From Pseudalkalibacillus sp. SCS-8 (GTDB taxonomy: Bacteria > Bacillota > Bacilli > Bacillales > Fictibacillaceae): a DNA stretch of 64,000 nucleotides. Below are positions 26,827-35,222 of the stretch, piece after piece. Under the pieces are notes generated by a model, which was not told the origin of the DNA, did no database searches, and worked only from the letters and a program-made list of their open reading frames with translations. The DNA is taken from the NCBI RefSeq assembly GCF_040126055.1, contig NZ_CP143541.1, positions 1,984,001-2,048,000 of the forward strand. Direction: 5' to 3'. Made by a program: the position numbers and the translations under genes. The stretch's first letter is position 1. Every line of letters starts with the position of its first letter.

Positions 26827-27978
26827 TTAAACCTCAACATGCTTTCTTGTCGGTTTTTTGCCGAAGTATTGATAATAATGACACTTCAAATCGCCATTAT
26901 AGAGCTTTCTTTTCTTGGATGCTTTCTTTCCGTATAAGGATTCGAAGCCTTCGTGTGAGGTAAGGATATAAAGTGACCAAGTATCCAGAGCCCCGAACAC
27001 TTGTCCCAGCTCACTGTATAGCTTCTCGACATAATCCCTTTCATTCAACCGTTCTCCATAAGGCGGATTTCCAACGACATATCCATACTGTTGTTTTGTA
27101 CGGAAATCCTTCATTTGCATCTGCTTGAAGGAAATATCACCTTCTAGGCCAGCTTCATTCGCATTGTTTTCTGACAGTTCGATCATCTTATGGTCGATAT
27201 CTGCTCCCATGATTTCGACAGGCTTGTCAAAATCAGCCAAATCATGTGCTTCCTCCACAGCTTGATACCATAATTTCTTATCAAGCCATGTCCAATTTTC
27301 TGAAGCGAATTCCCTGTTAAGGCCTGGCGCGATATTCTTGGCAATCATTGCAGCCTCAATCGGTATCGTACCTGAACCACAAAACGGGTCGAAGAAAGGT
27401 CGATCCGGACGCCAATTCGTCAACTGAATCAACGCTGCTGCAAGCGTTTCTTTCAACGGCGCTTCATTATGCAAATAACGATATCCCCGTTTGTGGAGTC
27501 CTTCGCCACTCGTATCGATCGTCAACGTTGCGATATCTTTATGTAAAGCGACCTCTACACGGTAAAACGCACCGTTCTCAGGTAACCATCCTTTTACGCC
27601 ATACGTTTCTTTCATGTTTTCAACGATTGCTTTCTTCACAATAGCTTGACAGTCTGATACACTGAACAGCTTTGATTTAACAGAACGTCCGATGACCGGG
27701 AACTCGGCATCCTCCGGCAGGAAATCCCCCCACGGAAGTGCTTTCGTCTTTTCGAAAAGCTCCTCAAAGGAAAGCGCCTTGAATGAGCCCACTTTCAATT
27801 TGATACGATCTGCTGTACGGAGCCATAGATTAAGCCTCGGAATGGCCCGTTCATCTGCTTCTACGATGATCTTCCCGTTCTCTACGCTTACTCGTTCATA
27901 TCCAAGTGCCTTTACTTCATTCGCGACAATCGATTCCAAACCCATTGCTGCCGTCGCAATCAAGGTAATCGGTTTCAT
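26827..27978 (-). CDS. ypsC: THUMP-domain class I SAM-dependent RNA methyltransferase
   Basis: 383-residue protein of the RlmL/YpsC family, predicted to methylate guanine N2 in 23S rRNA. The N-terminal part is a ferredoxin-like plus THUMP domain (about 1-155). The Rossmann methyltransferase has DPFCGSGTIPIEAAM (about 198) as SAM motif I and the catalytic NPPYGERL motif (about 302). Length equals B. subtilis YpsC. The gene lies below rnpB on the same strand, as in B. subtilis. The substrate nucleotide is inferred from the family. Confidence 0.92.
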   Translation of the reverse strand: MKPITLIATAAMGLESIVANEVKALGYERVSVENGKIIVEADERAIPRLNLWLRTADRIKLKVGSFKALSFEELFEKTKALPWGDFLPEDAEFPVIGRSVKSKLFSVSDCQAIVKKAIVENMKETYGVKGWLPENGAFYRVEVALHKDIATLTIDTSGEGLHKRGYRYLHNEAPLKETLAAALIQLTNWRPDRPFFDPFCGSGTIPIEAAMIAKNIAPGLNREFASENWTWLDKKLWYQAVEEAHDLADFDKPVEIMGADIDHKMIELSENNANEAGLEGDISFKQMQMKDFRTKQQYGYVVGNPPYGERLNERDYVEKLYSELGQVFGALDTWSLYILTSHEGFESLYGKKASKKRKLYNGDLKCHYYQYFGKKPTRKHVEV

Positions 27979-28069
27979 TAGTTATAGACTCCCATCTGTT
28001 TTGTGCTCGTTTCCATTATACCCGAATGGGTGAAAAATGCTTCAAAGAGAAGCAAGATGTGTAAAACAA

Positions 28070-28134
28070 GATACGCTCTCAATCCTTTCATGAAGAGATT
28101 CAACACCACTATGTAAGAAATGAGAGAGCGTATC
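28070..28134 (-). promoter_or_regulatory. Long-armed hairpin between rnpB and ypsC
   Basis: Perfect 11-bp arms GATACGCTCTC (28070-28080) and GAGAGCGTATC (28124-28134) enclose a 43-nt loop that itself contains a TTCATGAA dyad. It lies about 90 bp ahead of ypsC. It could be a leader structure or a second, weak rnpB terminator (T-poor). Confidence 0.5.
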
Positions 28135-28143
28135 AGACAAAAT

Positions 28144-28170
28144 AAAAAAAGCCCTGTTAAATGGGCTTTC
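28144..28170 (-). terminator. rnpB terminator
   Basis: On the - strand AAAGCCC...GGGCTTTTTTT directly after the P1 helix of rnpB. Confidence 0.9.
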
Positions 28171-28583
28171 GGTCATCCGCTTTGTAAGCCATGTTCTGTT
28201 CCCAGTACTCATGCAAAGCAAAAGCTTCTCGTACGTGGGCGGTAATCATCTATCTCCGGATGTGATTCAACATCCGCCCTTCTCTTCGTTCAATTCCTCC
28301 GAGAAGACTCCCCTACCAAAATTTGGGTTTCTCGCTCGCGGGGTTTACCTCGTTCCACTCCTCCAGTTTCCTGAAGGACTTCGTCACTGTGGCACTTTCA
28401 AGGTATTCACACCCTATCGGATCGACGTAGGTGTTTTCCCTGCCGTTACTCCAGTCCAAAACCAGAGTACCCTAACTTATGAATTCATTAGGCACGAACA
28501 CTACAGTCATCACAGACTGTGCGAGCATGGACTTTCCTCTATACTTCTCTAGGAAGTACAGCGATTACCCAAGCGATATGACC
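28171..28583 (-). ncRNA. rnpB: RNase P RNA, type B
   Basis: Catalytic RNA of ribonuclease P, which trims 5' leaders of tRNA precursors. Read on the - strand, it has the universal AGAGGAAAGTCCATGCTCGC near the 5' end, the middle segment AACGGCAGGGAAAACACC, the GAGTGGAACGAGGTAAACCCC element, and ACAGAACATGGCTTACAAAG near the 3' end. Helix P1 can be drawn between 28571-28582 and 28172-28182 (11 pairs with one bulge), which sets both ends within a few bases. About 413 nt, type B as in other Bacilli. Placed between gpsB and ypsC as in B. subtilis. Confidence 0.95.
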
Positions 28584-28598
28584 ACTGAGTCAAATTCC

Positions 28599-28627
28599 AT
28601 TATACAGAACCTTCTTCAGCTTTTCAA
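28599..28627 (-). promoter_or_regulatory. rnpB sigma-A promoter
   Basis: TTGAAA (28627-28622), 17-nt spacer, perfect TATAAT (28604-28599) on the - strand. Predicted start is about 28592, a few bases before the mature 5' end. Confidence 0.85.
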
Positions 28628-28644
28628 TGTAAATAATATCCAGA

Positions 28645-28950
28645 TCAATCGTACAGTTTACTTCCGAATACGTGTTTTTCAAGATTGGATAGCCTTTTCA
28701 GGATATCGTAATTAGTGATCCCTGCTCCGTTCCCTTGCGTTTTGGTCTGTTCTCCGGAACGTTGTACTTCCTTTCGAAGCTTAACATTCTCCTCGTTCAA
28801 TCGATCGATTTCTTTATGGAATTGCTCATAGTCCTTAATGATGACATCAAGGAATTGATCGACTTCATCCTGGTCATAGCCACGGAAGCTCACCTTGAAA
28901 TCCTTTTCCAAAATTTCTTTAGTAGTCAAATTGATTCTCTTATTATCCAT
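28645..28950 (-). CDS. gpsB: Cell-division regulator GpsB
   Basis: 101 residues from ATG 28950 (SD GGGGTGG; a GTG at 28962 is in frame but lacks an SD). DivIVA-like N-terminal domain (about 1-65) with [27 protein letters not shown], then a coiled coil ([22 protein letters not shown]), a variable linker, and the strictly conserved C-terminal trimer-forming segment [16 protein letters not shown]. Moves PBP1 (PonA) between septum and side wall at the membrane, so it connects functionally to ponA in this window. Confidence 0.95.
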   Translation of the reverse strand: MDNKRINLTTKEILEKDFKVSFRGYDQDEVDQFLDVIIKDYEQFHKEIDRLNEENVKLRKEVQRSGEQTKTQGNGAGITNYDILKRLSNLEKHVFGSKLYD

Positions 28951-29048
28951 TATTATCGCCACCCCGTCATAGCATTCTAAAATTGCATATCATCGACTGA
29001 CATCCTATCCAACATTATACCAATTTTATAAAATTATTCATCTGTTGA

Positions 29049-29618
29049 TTAGGTTGCCCAATCTGTTTCATTTGATTTCAATTCTTCAATGTAATCATTC
29101 ACGTCAAGAAAAGAAATGGATAGTATAGGGTATTCGTTACCGTACTCTTGATATTTGTGCGCCGTATTCAAATAATATTCAGGCGATCCCGACTGTTCAG
29201 GATCATAGAACACAAGCATAGCATCGGTCTTTTCAATGATGAATCGGTTACACGCCTGGAATTGACCAGGGTTCTCATATGGACGTTTTGAAACGGTCTC
29301 TACAAAATCTGCCTGATTGATGATTTGATGGAAATATTCCTGTGTCGGTTCTTTCCATCTGCTTTCTTGATCCTCAAAAGGCAGCAGGACTGCTAAACGA
29401 ATTACAGGATAGTGCTCTTTCAATTCTAGAACAGCATCTCCGGTCCATAACTCGACACCAGGCTGCCCGGAAATGACAACCCATTCCAGCCCCTCTTCAA
29501 TCAGTTGGGTAAGACGGTTCTTCATCACACCCTTTATGTAAGGTACCGCTTCGTGCTTATTCGAAAATATGCCTAGTTCATGTGCTTTATACCCTGTTAC
29601 GGCTATAACTTTAATCAT
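29049..29618 (-). CDS. ypsA: YpsA (DUF1273, SLOG superfamily)
   Basis: 189-residue cytoplasmic protein of the SLOG nucleotide-binding superfamily, as B. subtilis YpsA (about 180). Conserved parts seen: IAVTGYKAHELGIFSNKHEA (start), EWVVISGQPGVELWTGD (about 64) for nucleotide binding, LPFEDQESRW (about 98), and MLVFYDPEQSGSP (about 144). Known in Firmicutes to affect cell division when overproduced, with gpsB as adjacent partner gene; the biochemical activity is not settled. Confidence 0.93.
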   Translation of the reverse strand: MIKVIAVTGYKAHELGIFSNKHEAVPYIKGVMKNRLTQLIEEGLEWVVISGQPGVELWTGDAVLELKEHYPVIRLAVLLPFEDQESRWKEPTQEYFHQIINQADFVETVSKRPYENPGQFQACNRFIIEKTDAMLVFYDPEQSGSPEYYLNTAHKYQEYGNEYPILSISFLDVNDYIEELKSNETDWAT

Positions 29619-29795
29619 GTGAAGTCTCCTCTCAGGAGGAAGATTGCCTTATCGCTGAATTACTGTAAGACAGCTCCACCTTCTGCACTTTCGGACTCTA
29701 TCCTAGTGTATCATAAATTCAACTTCAAAATTTGTTGAAAACCGACGCTTTGTTAAATTCATTAACCGTTTTTCAATTTGCAGTTGATCAGCATA

Positions 29796-29826
29796 AAAAA
29801 AGCTGTCGAAACTTTTTCGACAGCCA
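29796..29826 (-). terminator. cotD terminator
   Basis: Stem GGCTGTCGAAA/TTTCGACAGC, then TTTTTTTATG on the - strand. Confidence 0.9.
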
Positions 29827-29861
29827 AATGAACCGATTGGGAACGGTTCGTATATACTATC

Positions 29862-30164
29862 TTACCATCCCCAGCCTGGACCAGGGCCTTGGCCATACCC
29901 ACCATAGCCACCGTGACCACCGTCATAGCCTCCGCCATGCTGGCATCCACATTTAGGTGGGACCATACAATGCTTGTGGTGGGTTTTACAACAAGACTTT
30001 GTACAATGCTTCTGCATATGCTTGTGTTCATAGATGTTATGGTGGACGTGTTCTTCAATTACCGGATGGATGTGAGGCACGACCTTATAATGACAAAAAT
30101 GCTTGACACACTTTTTTGGTGGATGAACCACCGGACACATCATCTGAGGTTTTTTATAATGCAT
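29862..30164 (-). CDS. cotD: Inner spore coat protein CotD
   Basis: 100 residues from ATG 30164 (SD AAGGAG), a His/Cys/Lys-rich coat protein assembled in the inner coat during late sporulation. It opens MHYKKPQMMCPVVHPPKKC and continues with VVPHIHPVIEEHVHHNIYEHKH, matching the CotD pattern. It then departs with a Gly/Tyr tail (GGYDGGHGGYGGYGQGPGPG) not present in the 75-residue B. subtilis CotD. A sigma-K promoter lies upstream. Frame open to 30242, but residues before Met27 have no SD. Confidence 0.88.
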   Translation of the reverse strand: MHYKKPQMMCPVVHPPKKCVKHFCHYKVVPHIHPVIEEHVHHNIYEHKHMQKHCTKSCCKTHHKHCMVPPKCGCQHGGGYDGGHGGYGGYGQGPGPGWGW

Positions 30165-30205
30165 CTCAAAGATTCTCCTTTTAGTAGTATTTCTTACGTT
30201 TGTAT

Positions 30206-30234
30206 TACTGTATGAGAATTCGATGAGACTTGTC
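30206..30234 (-). promoter_or_regulatory. Sigma-K promoter of cotD
   Basis: On the - strand GAC (AC at 30233-30232), 17-nt spacer, CATACAGTA (30214-30206), matching AC-N16/17-CATAnnnTA. CotD is sigma-K controlled in B. subtilis. Confidence 0.7.
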
Positions 30235-30242
30235 TGAGACAA

Positions 30243-30421
30243 TCGCCTTCTTTCACAGATATCTCCTGAAAATGGTCAAGCACCTAAGGGCTTTGTCCCT
30301 GTTGGTTCCATACGTTCATTTCGTTCTAAACCTACCTAGATCCTTTTACATATAGTCCTTTTTAGGCAGTTTTCGACAATCATTGAGTGTTCCGAATCCC
30401 TTTTACGTTAAAAACAACACA
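30243..30421. other. Intergenic stretch upstream of the cotD promoter
   Basis: The rest of the 337-bp gap between cotD and mrfB. It holds a short AAGGGCTTTGTCCCT dyad near 30287 and otherwise nothing I can assign; no ORF with an SD was found on either strand. Confidence 0.5.
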
Positions 30422-30471
30422 AAAAAGCCCGGTATAGCACGAAAAGAATCACTTTTTGCGCTTACCCGGGG
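30422..30471 (-). terminator. mrfB terminator
   Basis: On the - strand CCCGGGTAAGCGC pairs with GTGCTATACCGGG, then CTTTTTTGTG. Confidence 0.8.
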
Positions 30472-30501
30472 AATATTGAATCTCATTATTTCCTCAAAAA
30501 A

Positions 30502-31749
30502 TCAACTGATTTTCCCTTCCAAACGTTCAATCCTTTTTTGATAAGCCACCCGGTCCTTCTTTTCGTCCTTACGAAGAATGCGGCTCGTCTCCTTCCATGC
30601 TTGATAGCCTTTTTCAGCGAAATACAGAGCTTGTTCAAAATCTTTGTGCCGGTGTTCAAAAACCTTCGCAAGCTCGATATAGATTTCCGCATCGTCCTTT
30701 TCCTTCAAAGCAGCCGTCCAATAATCAACAGCCATTTCCATGTTTTTGGCTTTCTTATGAAGATCAGCGATCGCCTTCTTAGCCTGAAAGGAATAGGAGG
30801 TATCTTCTAACTGCTCGAATCTGGACAAAGCTTCCGGATGGTCACCAAGACTCTCAAACCATTTCGCCACTTCAAACCGTTCCGTCACCGTCAACGAGGA
30901 ATAATCCGTATCCATTAAGATATAAGAGAGGTGAATGTACAGGGCCATCAAAGTAAGAATATCCTGTTCGTTATGTTCAAACACCCCTTTTAACACTTCC
31001 GGATCCTTCTCTCTCAAATATTCAAAGTAAAGCATCGGTGCAAGATAACCAGGGGTATCTTCGTGTCGCTCGATTTGTAACAGCTCTTCCTCAACCACGG
31101 AAAGCCTTAAGGATTCATATGATTTCTTCCATACCCTTCTTGAGGCATGTAAAAGGTCGAAATGACCGAAAGGCGGCAGCTTTGGAACCATATCGCGTAC
31201 AAACGTATGACGTGTTTTCACTTGCGGCCAATCAAAAGCTTTACCGTTATATGTGACCAGATTGCTCATATCTTGGACATCCGTCAAAAAGTGATGATAA
31301 AGGGCGACTTCATGACCAGGACCAGGAAGGAAATATTGTCGGACTTGAATTGTATGATCGAGGACTTTTCCTACTCCGAGCATGAAAATCGTATTGCCTG
31401 CCCCTGTCCCTAGACCCGTCGTCTCCGTATCGAAGAACAACAGGTCTGAAGGGGAACGCCCTGATGCGGACAAAGGATGCGCTCCCTTCCATTCATGCCA
31501 TTTGTCGACGACGTTATACAAATCGTCTACTCGATAAGGCCCAATCTTTTTGGAACGATCGAATTGACGTTCCCGGATGATGCAGTGTTGATCCTCAAAA
31601 TCAGTCCTGGTCGCCTCCAGCCTGCTCCAAGGGTTTTCTTTGTTTTCAATTTCCATGTTATTCTGTTCGTCCTGTTGAATTAGTCTGCCCTCTGAACCGA
31701 CGTGAGTGAGCTGCTTCTTGAACCGGTTCAATTTATTCTGAAGTGACAT
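30502..31749 (-). CDS. mrfB: Mitomycin repair exonuclease MrfB (YprB)
   Basis: 415 residues from ATG 31749 (in-frame start possible at 31761). N-terminal DEDD-type 3'-5' exonuclease of the RNase H fold with FFDTETTGLGTGAGN (about 104), NLVTYNGKAFDWPQ (about 170) and EHNEQDILTLMALY (about 265). The C-terminal third is a TPR-like helical array (about 300-405). In B. subtilis, MrfA and MrfB form an excision pathway for mitomycin C and similar adducts, independent of UvrABC. The start overlaps the end of mrfA by 17 bp, so the two are coupled. Confidence 0.92.
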   Translation of the reverse strand: MSLQNKLNRFKKQLTHVGSEGRLIQQDEQNNMEIENKENPWSRLEATRTDFEDQHCIIRERQFDRSKKIGPYRVDDLYNVVDKWHEWKGAHPLSASGRSPSDLLFFDTETTGLGTGAGNTIFMLGVGKVLDHTIQVRQYFLPGPGHEVALYHHFLTDVQDMSNLVTYNGKAFDWPQVKTRHTFVRDMVPKLPPFGHFDLLHASRRVWKKSYESLRLSVVEEELLQIERHEDTPGYLAPMLYFEYLREKDPEVLKGVFEHNEQDILTLMALYIHLSYILMDTDYSSLTVTERFEVAKWFESLGDHPEALSRFEQLEDTSYSFQAKKAIADLHKKAKNMEMAVDYWTAALKEKDDAEIYIELAKVFEHRHKDFEQALYFAEKGYQAWKETSRILRKDEKKDRVAYQKRIERLEGKIS

Positions 31750-34027
31750 ATGCCGAATCACTCCTTCCTTCCATCAAGAAACGCAAAGCTAAGCCTTTAA
31801 TATCGGTATGCTGCATTTCATTCCCAATACAGGATGGACAACCGCGCTCACATGGACATAAGCGGATAACCTTTTCCGCTTCGTGAAGAATGTCAGTAAT
31901 ATGCTCAAATACATATTCACTTAGCCCGATTCCACCTGGGTAACGATCATAAAAGAAAATCGTCGGCTTTTGAGAATGAGAAGCCTTTAATTGTGGAACG
32001 ACATGTAAATCACTCACATCACACATGACGAACAAGGGTGCAACATGTCTCATGACATTGGATAAGCCGACAAGCCCTTCTTCAAGCTCCTGCTCTGATA
32101 ATTCCTTGACCATCTCTTCAGGAAAACTGATCCAAGTGGCAGAGGTATGGAGCTCTTCTTCCGGCAGTGTGATCGGTCCTGAACCGATGTTATCATGTGT
32201 GCCGAATTTGATTTTTTTAAAGATTGTCGCCATCGCATTAACGGTCACATCACCGAAGGCGACATCCATCATCGGATACGTTTTCGACTTATCCTCCTCC
32301 AGCACCTTCAAGGAAACTGCGAGGTTCGCATCCGTGTAATAGTCGACATCCACTTCACGGACAAAGGCTTTCTTTTCTTCATAGTCAAGTTTTTCTACCT
32401 GGTATTGGATGCCTTGATGAAGATAGATCGCTTCTTCATGCAGAAGCGTCATTGAACTGAACCGATCCATCTCTCCGATCACCTGCACATTCGCCACATC
32501 TGTCTGATCGATGATGACGACGTTTTCTTGCGAAGCTGATCGGAGACTGATGTTATGTGCCGGGAACGATTCATTCATCCAATACCATCTGTTTCCTTGT
32601 TCGTGTAAGACGCCTTCCTCGGTCAAAAAATACATGATCTCATCAATTTCAACCCCGTCAAATGTTTCACCTGCTTTGAATGGAAGCTCATATGCGGCAC
32701 ACTTGAGGTGATCGACCAGAATCAAAAGGTTGTCAGGATTAATTCTTGCCGTTTCAGGATTCCTGTTAAAGAAATAGTCAGGGTTCTGTATGATGTATTG
32801 ATCGAGGGGAGAGGAGCTTGCAACAAGGATGACAACCGACTCATCCTGCCTCCTGCCTGCGCGCCCGCCTTGTTGCCAGGTGCTTGCGATCGTACCTGGA
32901 TAACCATTCATGATACAGACTTGAAGCTGTCCGATATCAACACCAAGCTCGAGAGCGTTGGTACTCACAACGCCCATGACCTCCCCGATTCTCAGTCCTT
33001 GTTCAATTTCACGCCTCTGCTTCGGTAGATAACCGCCTCGATAGCCACGGATAGACTTGTTTCCGATCTTCCGCTGGATCAATTCCTGCAGATAGGTCAA
33101 CAAAATTTCAACGCGAACCCGGCTTCTCGCAAACACAATCGTCTGGACCTCATTCTCTAAAAACAAAGAGGCGAGCTTCTTCGATTCAAGTGTCGCACTC
33201 CTACGAATATTGAGCGGCTTGTTCACGATAGGAGGATTGTAAAAAACGAAGTGCTTCCGTCCAACTGGTGCCCCATTATTATCGATAAGTTGTACGGAAT
33301 CACCTGTCAGTTTTTCTGCTAATTCCTTAGGATTCGCAATCGTGGCAGACGTACAAATAAAAGTTGGATGACTACCATAATAGGCACAAATCCGTTTCAA
33401 ACGTCGAATGACATTGGCGACATGACTGCCGAATACGCCCCGATAGGTATGCAGTTCATCAATAACGATATATTTCAGGTTTTCAAACAATGAAACCCAT
33501 TTCGTATGATGAGGCAAAATGGCAGAATGGAGCATATCCGGGTTTGTCATGACCACATGCCCCGCCTTGCGGATCACCTGCCTGATGTTGGAAGGCGTAT
33601 CACCGTCATATGTATAACTTTTGATATCCATCCCGATTTCATCGATCAATTCATTCAATTCACTTTTCTGATCCTGAGCGAGCGCTTTTGTCGGGAACAA
33701 ATACAGTGCTCGGCTGTTTTTGTTCTCAGCAACCTCCTGAATGACAGGCAGGTTATAGCAGAGCGTCTTCCCAGAAGCTGTCGGGGTGACAGCTACAAAG
33801 CTCTTTTTTGCTCTCGCCGATTCATAAGCCGAATATTGATGGGTATAAAGGGATTGAATCCCTCTCTTTTCTAATGCCTGTTTTATATTCGGATGCACAT
33901 CCTCAGGAATCTCCACAGATTTCCCCTGTTTTTCAGGTATCGTCTTCCAATGTGCGATATTGGAAGCGATTGTATCGTCCTGATTCATCACTTTCAGAAT
34001 CTCATTCAAATTCTTTCTGAATCTCAT
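31733..34027 (-). CDS. mrfA: DEAD/DEAH-box DNA repair helicase MrfA (YprA)
   Basis: 764 residues from ATG 34027 (SD GGAG; a GTG at 34036 is in frame). Superfamily 2 helicase: Walker A PTASGKTLCYNLP (about 85), DELH box VIDELHTYRG (about 190), CTSATIANP (motif III), ELGVDIG and QQGGRAGRR (motifs V and VI). The C-terminal DUF1998-like domain has a four-Cys metal site, LCPCERGCPSCIGNE. Unwinds DNA next to a lesion for MrfB to digest. Upstream of mrfB in one operon, as in B. subtilis. Confidence 0.95.
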   Translation of the reverse strand: MRFRKNLNEILKVMNQDDTIASNIAHWKTIPEKQGKSVEIPEDVHPNIKQALEKRGIQSLYTHQYSAYESARAKKSFVAVTPTASGKTLCYNLPVIQEVAENKNSRALYLFPTKALAQDQKSELNELIDEIGMDIKSYTYDGDTPSNIRQVIRKAGHVVMTNPDMLHSAILPHHTKWVSLFENLKYIVIDELHTYRGVFGSHVANVIRRLKRICAYYGSHPTFICTSATIANPKELAEKLTGDSVQLIDNNGAPVGRKHFVFYNPPIVNKPLNIRRSATLESKKLASLFLENEVQTIVFARSRVRVEILLTYLQELIQRKIGNKSIRGYRGGYLPKQRREIEQGLRIGEVMGVVSTNALELGVDIGQLQVCIMNGYPGTIASTWQQGGRAGRRQDESVVILVASSSPLDQYIIQNPDYFFNRNPETARINPDNLLILVDHLKCAAYELPFKAGETFDGVEIDEIMYFLTEEGVLHEQGNRWYWMNESFPAHNISLRSASQENVVIIDQTDVANVQVIGEMDRFSSMTLLHEEAIYLHQGIQYQVEKLDYEEKKAFVREVDVDYYTDANLAVSLKVLEEDKSKTYPMMDVAFGDVTVNAMATIFKKIKFGTHDNIGSGPITLPEEELHTSATWISFPEEMVKELSEQELEEGLVGLSNVMRHVAPLFVMCDVSDLHVVPQLKASHSQKPTIFFYDRYPGGIGLSEYVFEHITDILHEAEKVIRLCPCERGCPSCIGNEMQHTDIKGLALRFLMEGRSDSAYVTSE

Positions 34028-34170
34028 ACCGTTCACTCCATTCTACTTTCCATTTTACCGAATAAACGTTCGCAGGGAAAGGCTTTGGCTTAAGAATGGT
34101 ACGATAGCAATATAACAATTCTTGCTAATAACGGTGGTTAAAAAACGGCTTTACTCGACGCTTTAATCTG

Positions 34171-34220
34171 GAAATAAAAACAAGACCCGTTCGAAACGAT
34201 GTTTCTACGTGGTCTTGTTT
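34171..34220 (-). terminator. Terminator of the STAS gene
   Basis: On the - strand AAACAAGACC pairs with GGTCTTGTTT, followed by TTATTTCC. Confidence 0.85.
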
Positions 34221-34234
34221 CCTAATCATGCTTT

Positions 34235-35062
34235 TCAGTCTGTCAAAGCAATCGCAAGCTTGGATGTTGTTGTGACTTCATCAAATTCAATACCCAATTG
34301 TACCGCAGTCTGGGCGATTTCCGGACGGATGCCGGATAATGTTGTCGAGATTCCAAGCAGCTTCAATGCCTTTATCAATTGAAAGAGCTCATGGGCCACC
34401 ATCGTATCCACCACAAAAACCCCTGATAGATCAATGTAAAGATGTTCAATATTTCGATCCGCACACTGCTCTAACGTATTTTCAAGGATTGTCTTGGCCC
34501 GATGGGTATCAATATCCCCTACTAATGGTAATAATCCCTTTTTATTCGAAAGATCGATGACAGGTGAGCTTAATTCGTTGATCATCGCTTTTTGAGCATT
34601 CAACTGATTGTTCAAATAATTATTCTTTTCTTCCGTGAACCGTACCATCGCGATATCGAATTCTTTCACAATCATTTCTTTCCATAACGCGATTTGATCA
34701 GTTGAAAATTCACCTGGATGCAAGGAGACAAACTCATCAATTAATGCAAGATATTGTTTTCTAACACGTATGAATTCACGCATCACAAAATGAGTCGGTG
34801 TTTGCAAATGTTCTTCATCTCTTGCGACACTCACAACCCACTCCTCGAACTCCTTGAAAAATTCGGTCTCTTCTTCATTGAAGATGCGGATCAGATTCAA
34901 GTGGAAATCATAATTTTGTTGCTTCAACGTTTCAATAACTTCAGGATCCCTCGAGGCATAAACACCGACCGGATCGCTTTTATCTAATGATTCATACCAT
35001 TCTTCCGTAAGCTGACGCGCTTTATCAAGAAGAAACGAATGTAATTTTTCATTTCTTTGCAT
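34235..35062 (-). CDS. RsbR-like STAS-domain protein
   Basis: 275 residues. N-terminal globin-like RsbR sensor region (about 1-150, ESLDKSDPVGVYASRDPEVIE and REFIRVRKQYLALIDEFV) and C-terminal STAS domain (about 160-270, with VIDLSNKKGLLPLVGDID and LYIDLSGVFVVDTMVAH). RsbR paralogues build the stressosome that controls sigma-B. The usual phosphorylatable Thr pair is only partly kept: the STAS segment reads LSGVFVVDTMVAH, with Thr after Asp but a Val where RsbRA has Ile-Thr. AUG 35062 has SD AGGAGG 8 nt upstream, which lies in one arm of a large inverted repeat. Confidence 0.85.
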   Translation of the reverse strand: MQRNEKLHSFLLDKARQLTEEWYESLDKSDPVGVYASRDPEVIETLKQQNYDFHLNLIRIFNEEETEFFKEFEEWVVSVARDEEHLQTPTHFVMREFIRVRKQYLALIDEFVSLHPGEFSTDQIALWKEMIVKEFDIAMVRFTEEKNNYLNNQLNAQKAMINELSSPVIDLSNKKGLLPLVGDIDTHRAKTILENTLEQCADRNIEHLYIDLSGVFVVDTMVAHELFQLIKALKLLGISTTLSGIRPEIAQTAVQLGIEFDEVTTTSKLAIALTD

Positions 35063-35063
35063 G

Positions 35064-35187
35064 ACAGTGACCTCCTACACGATTAAATACCTACATCCCT
35101 TCAATTCTAAACCTTTTTGGGACGAACTACAATTTCAAACATAAATAAAATTTCGAGAGCGAAACAAAGTTGTAGGTAGGTCACTGT
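35064..35187 (-). promoter_or_regulatory. SD-masking inverted repeat upstream of the STAS gene
   Basis: ACAGTGACCTCCTACA (35064-35079) and TGTAGGTAGGTCACTGT (35171-35187) pair over 16 bp with one bulge. In a transcript entering from the aminotransferase gene the 3' arm contains the whole SD AGGAGG of the STAS gene, which would be base-paired. The 91-nt loop contains the candidate sigma-B promoter. Confidence 0.7.
35087..35112 (-). promoter_or_regulatory. Candidate sigma-B promoter of the STAS gene
   Basis: On the - strand GTTTAG (35112-35107), 14-nt spacer, AGGTAT (35092-35087); consensus is GTTTAA-N12/14-GGGTAT. Predicted start near 35080, just at the edge of the 3' arm, so this transcript would lack the 5' arm and keep the SD free. 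Confidence 0.6.
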
Positions 35188-35222
35188 TATTTAATTCCAC
35201 TTCAAATAAGGACGGCTATAAA

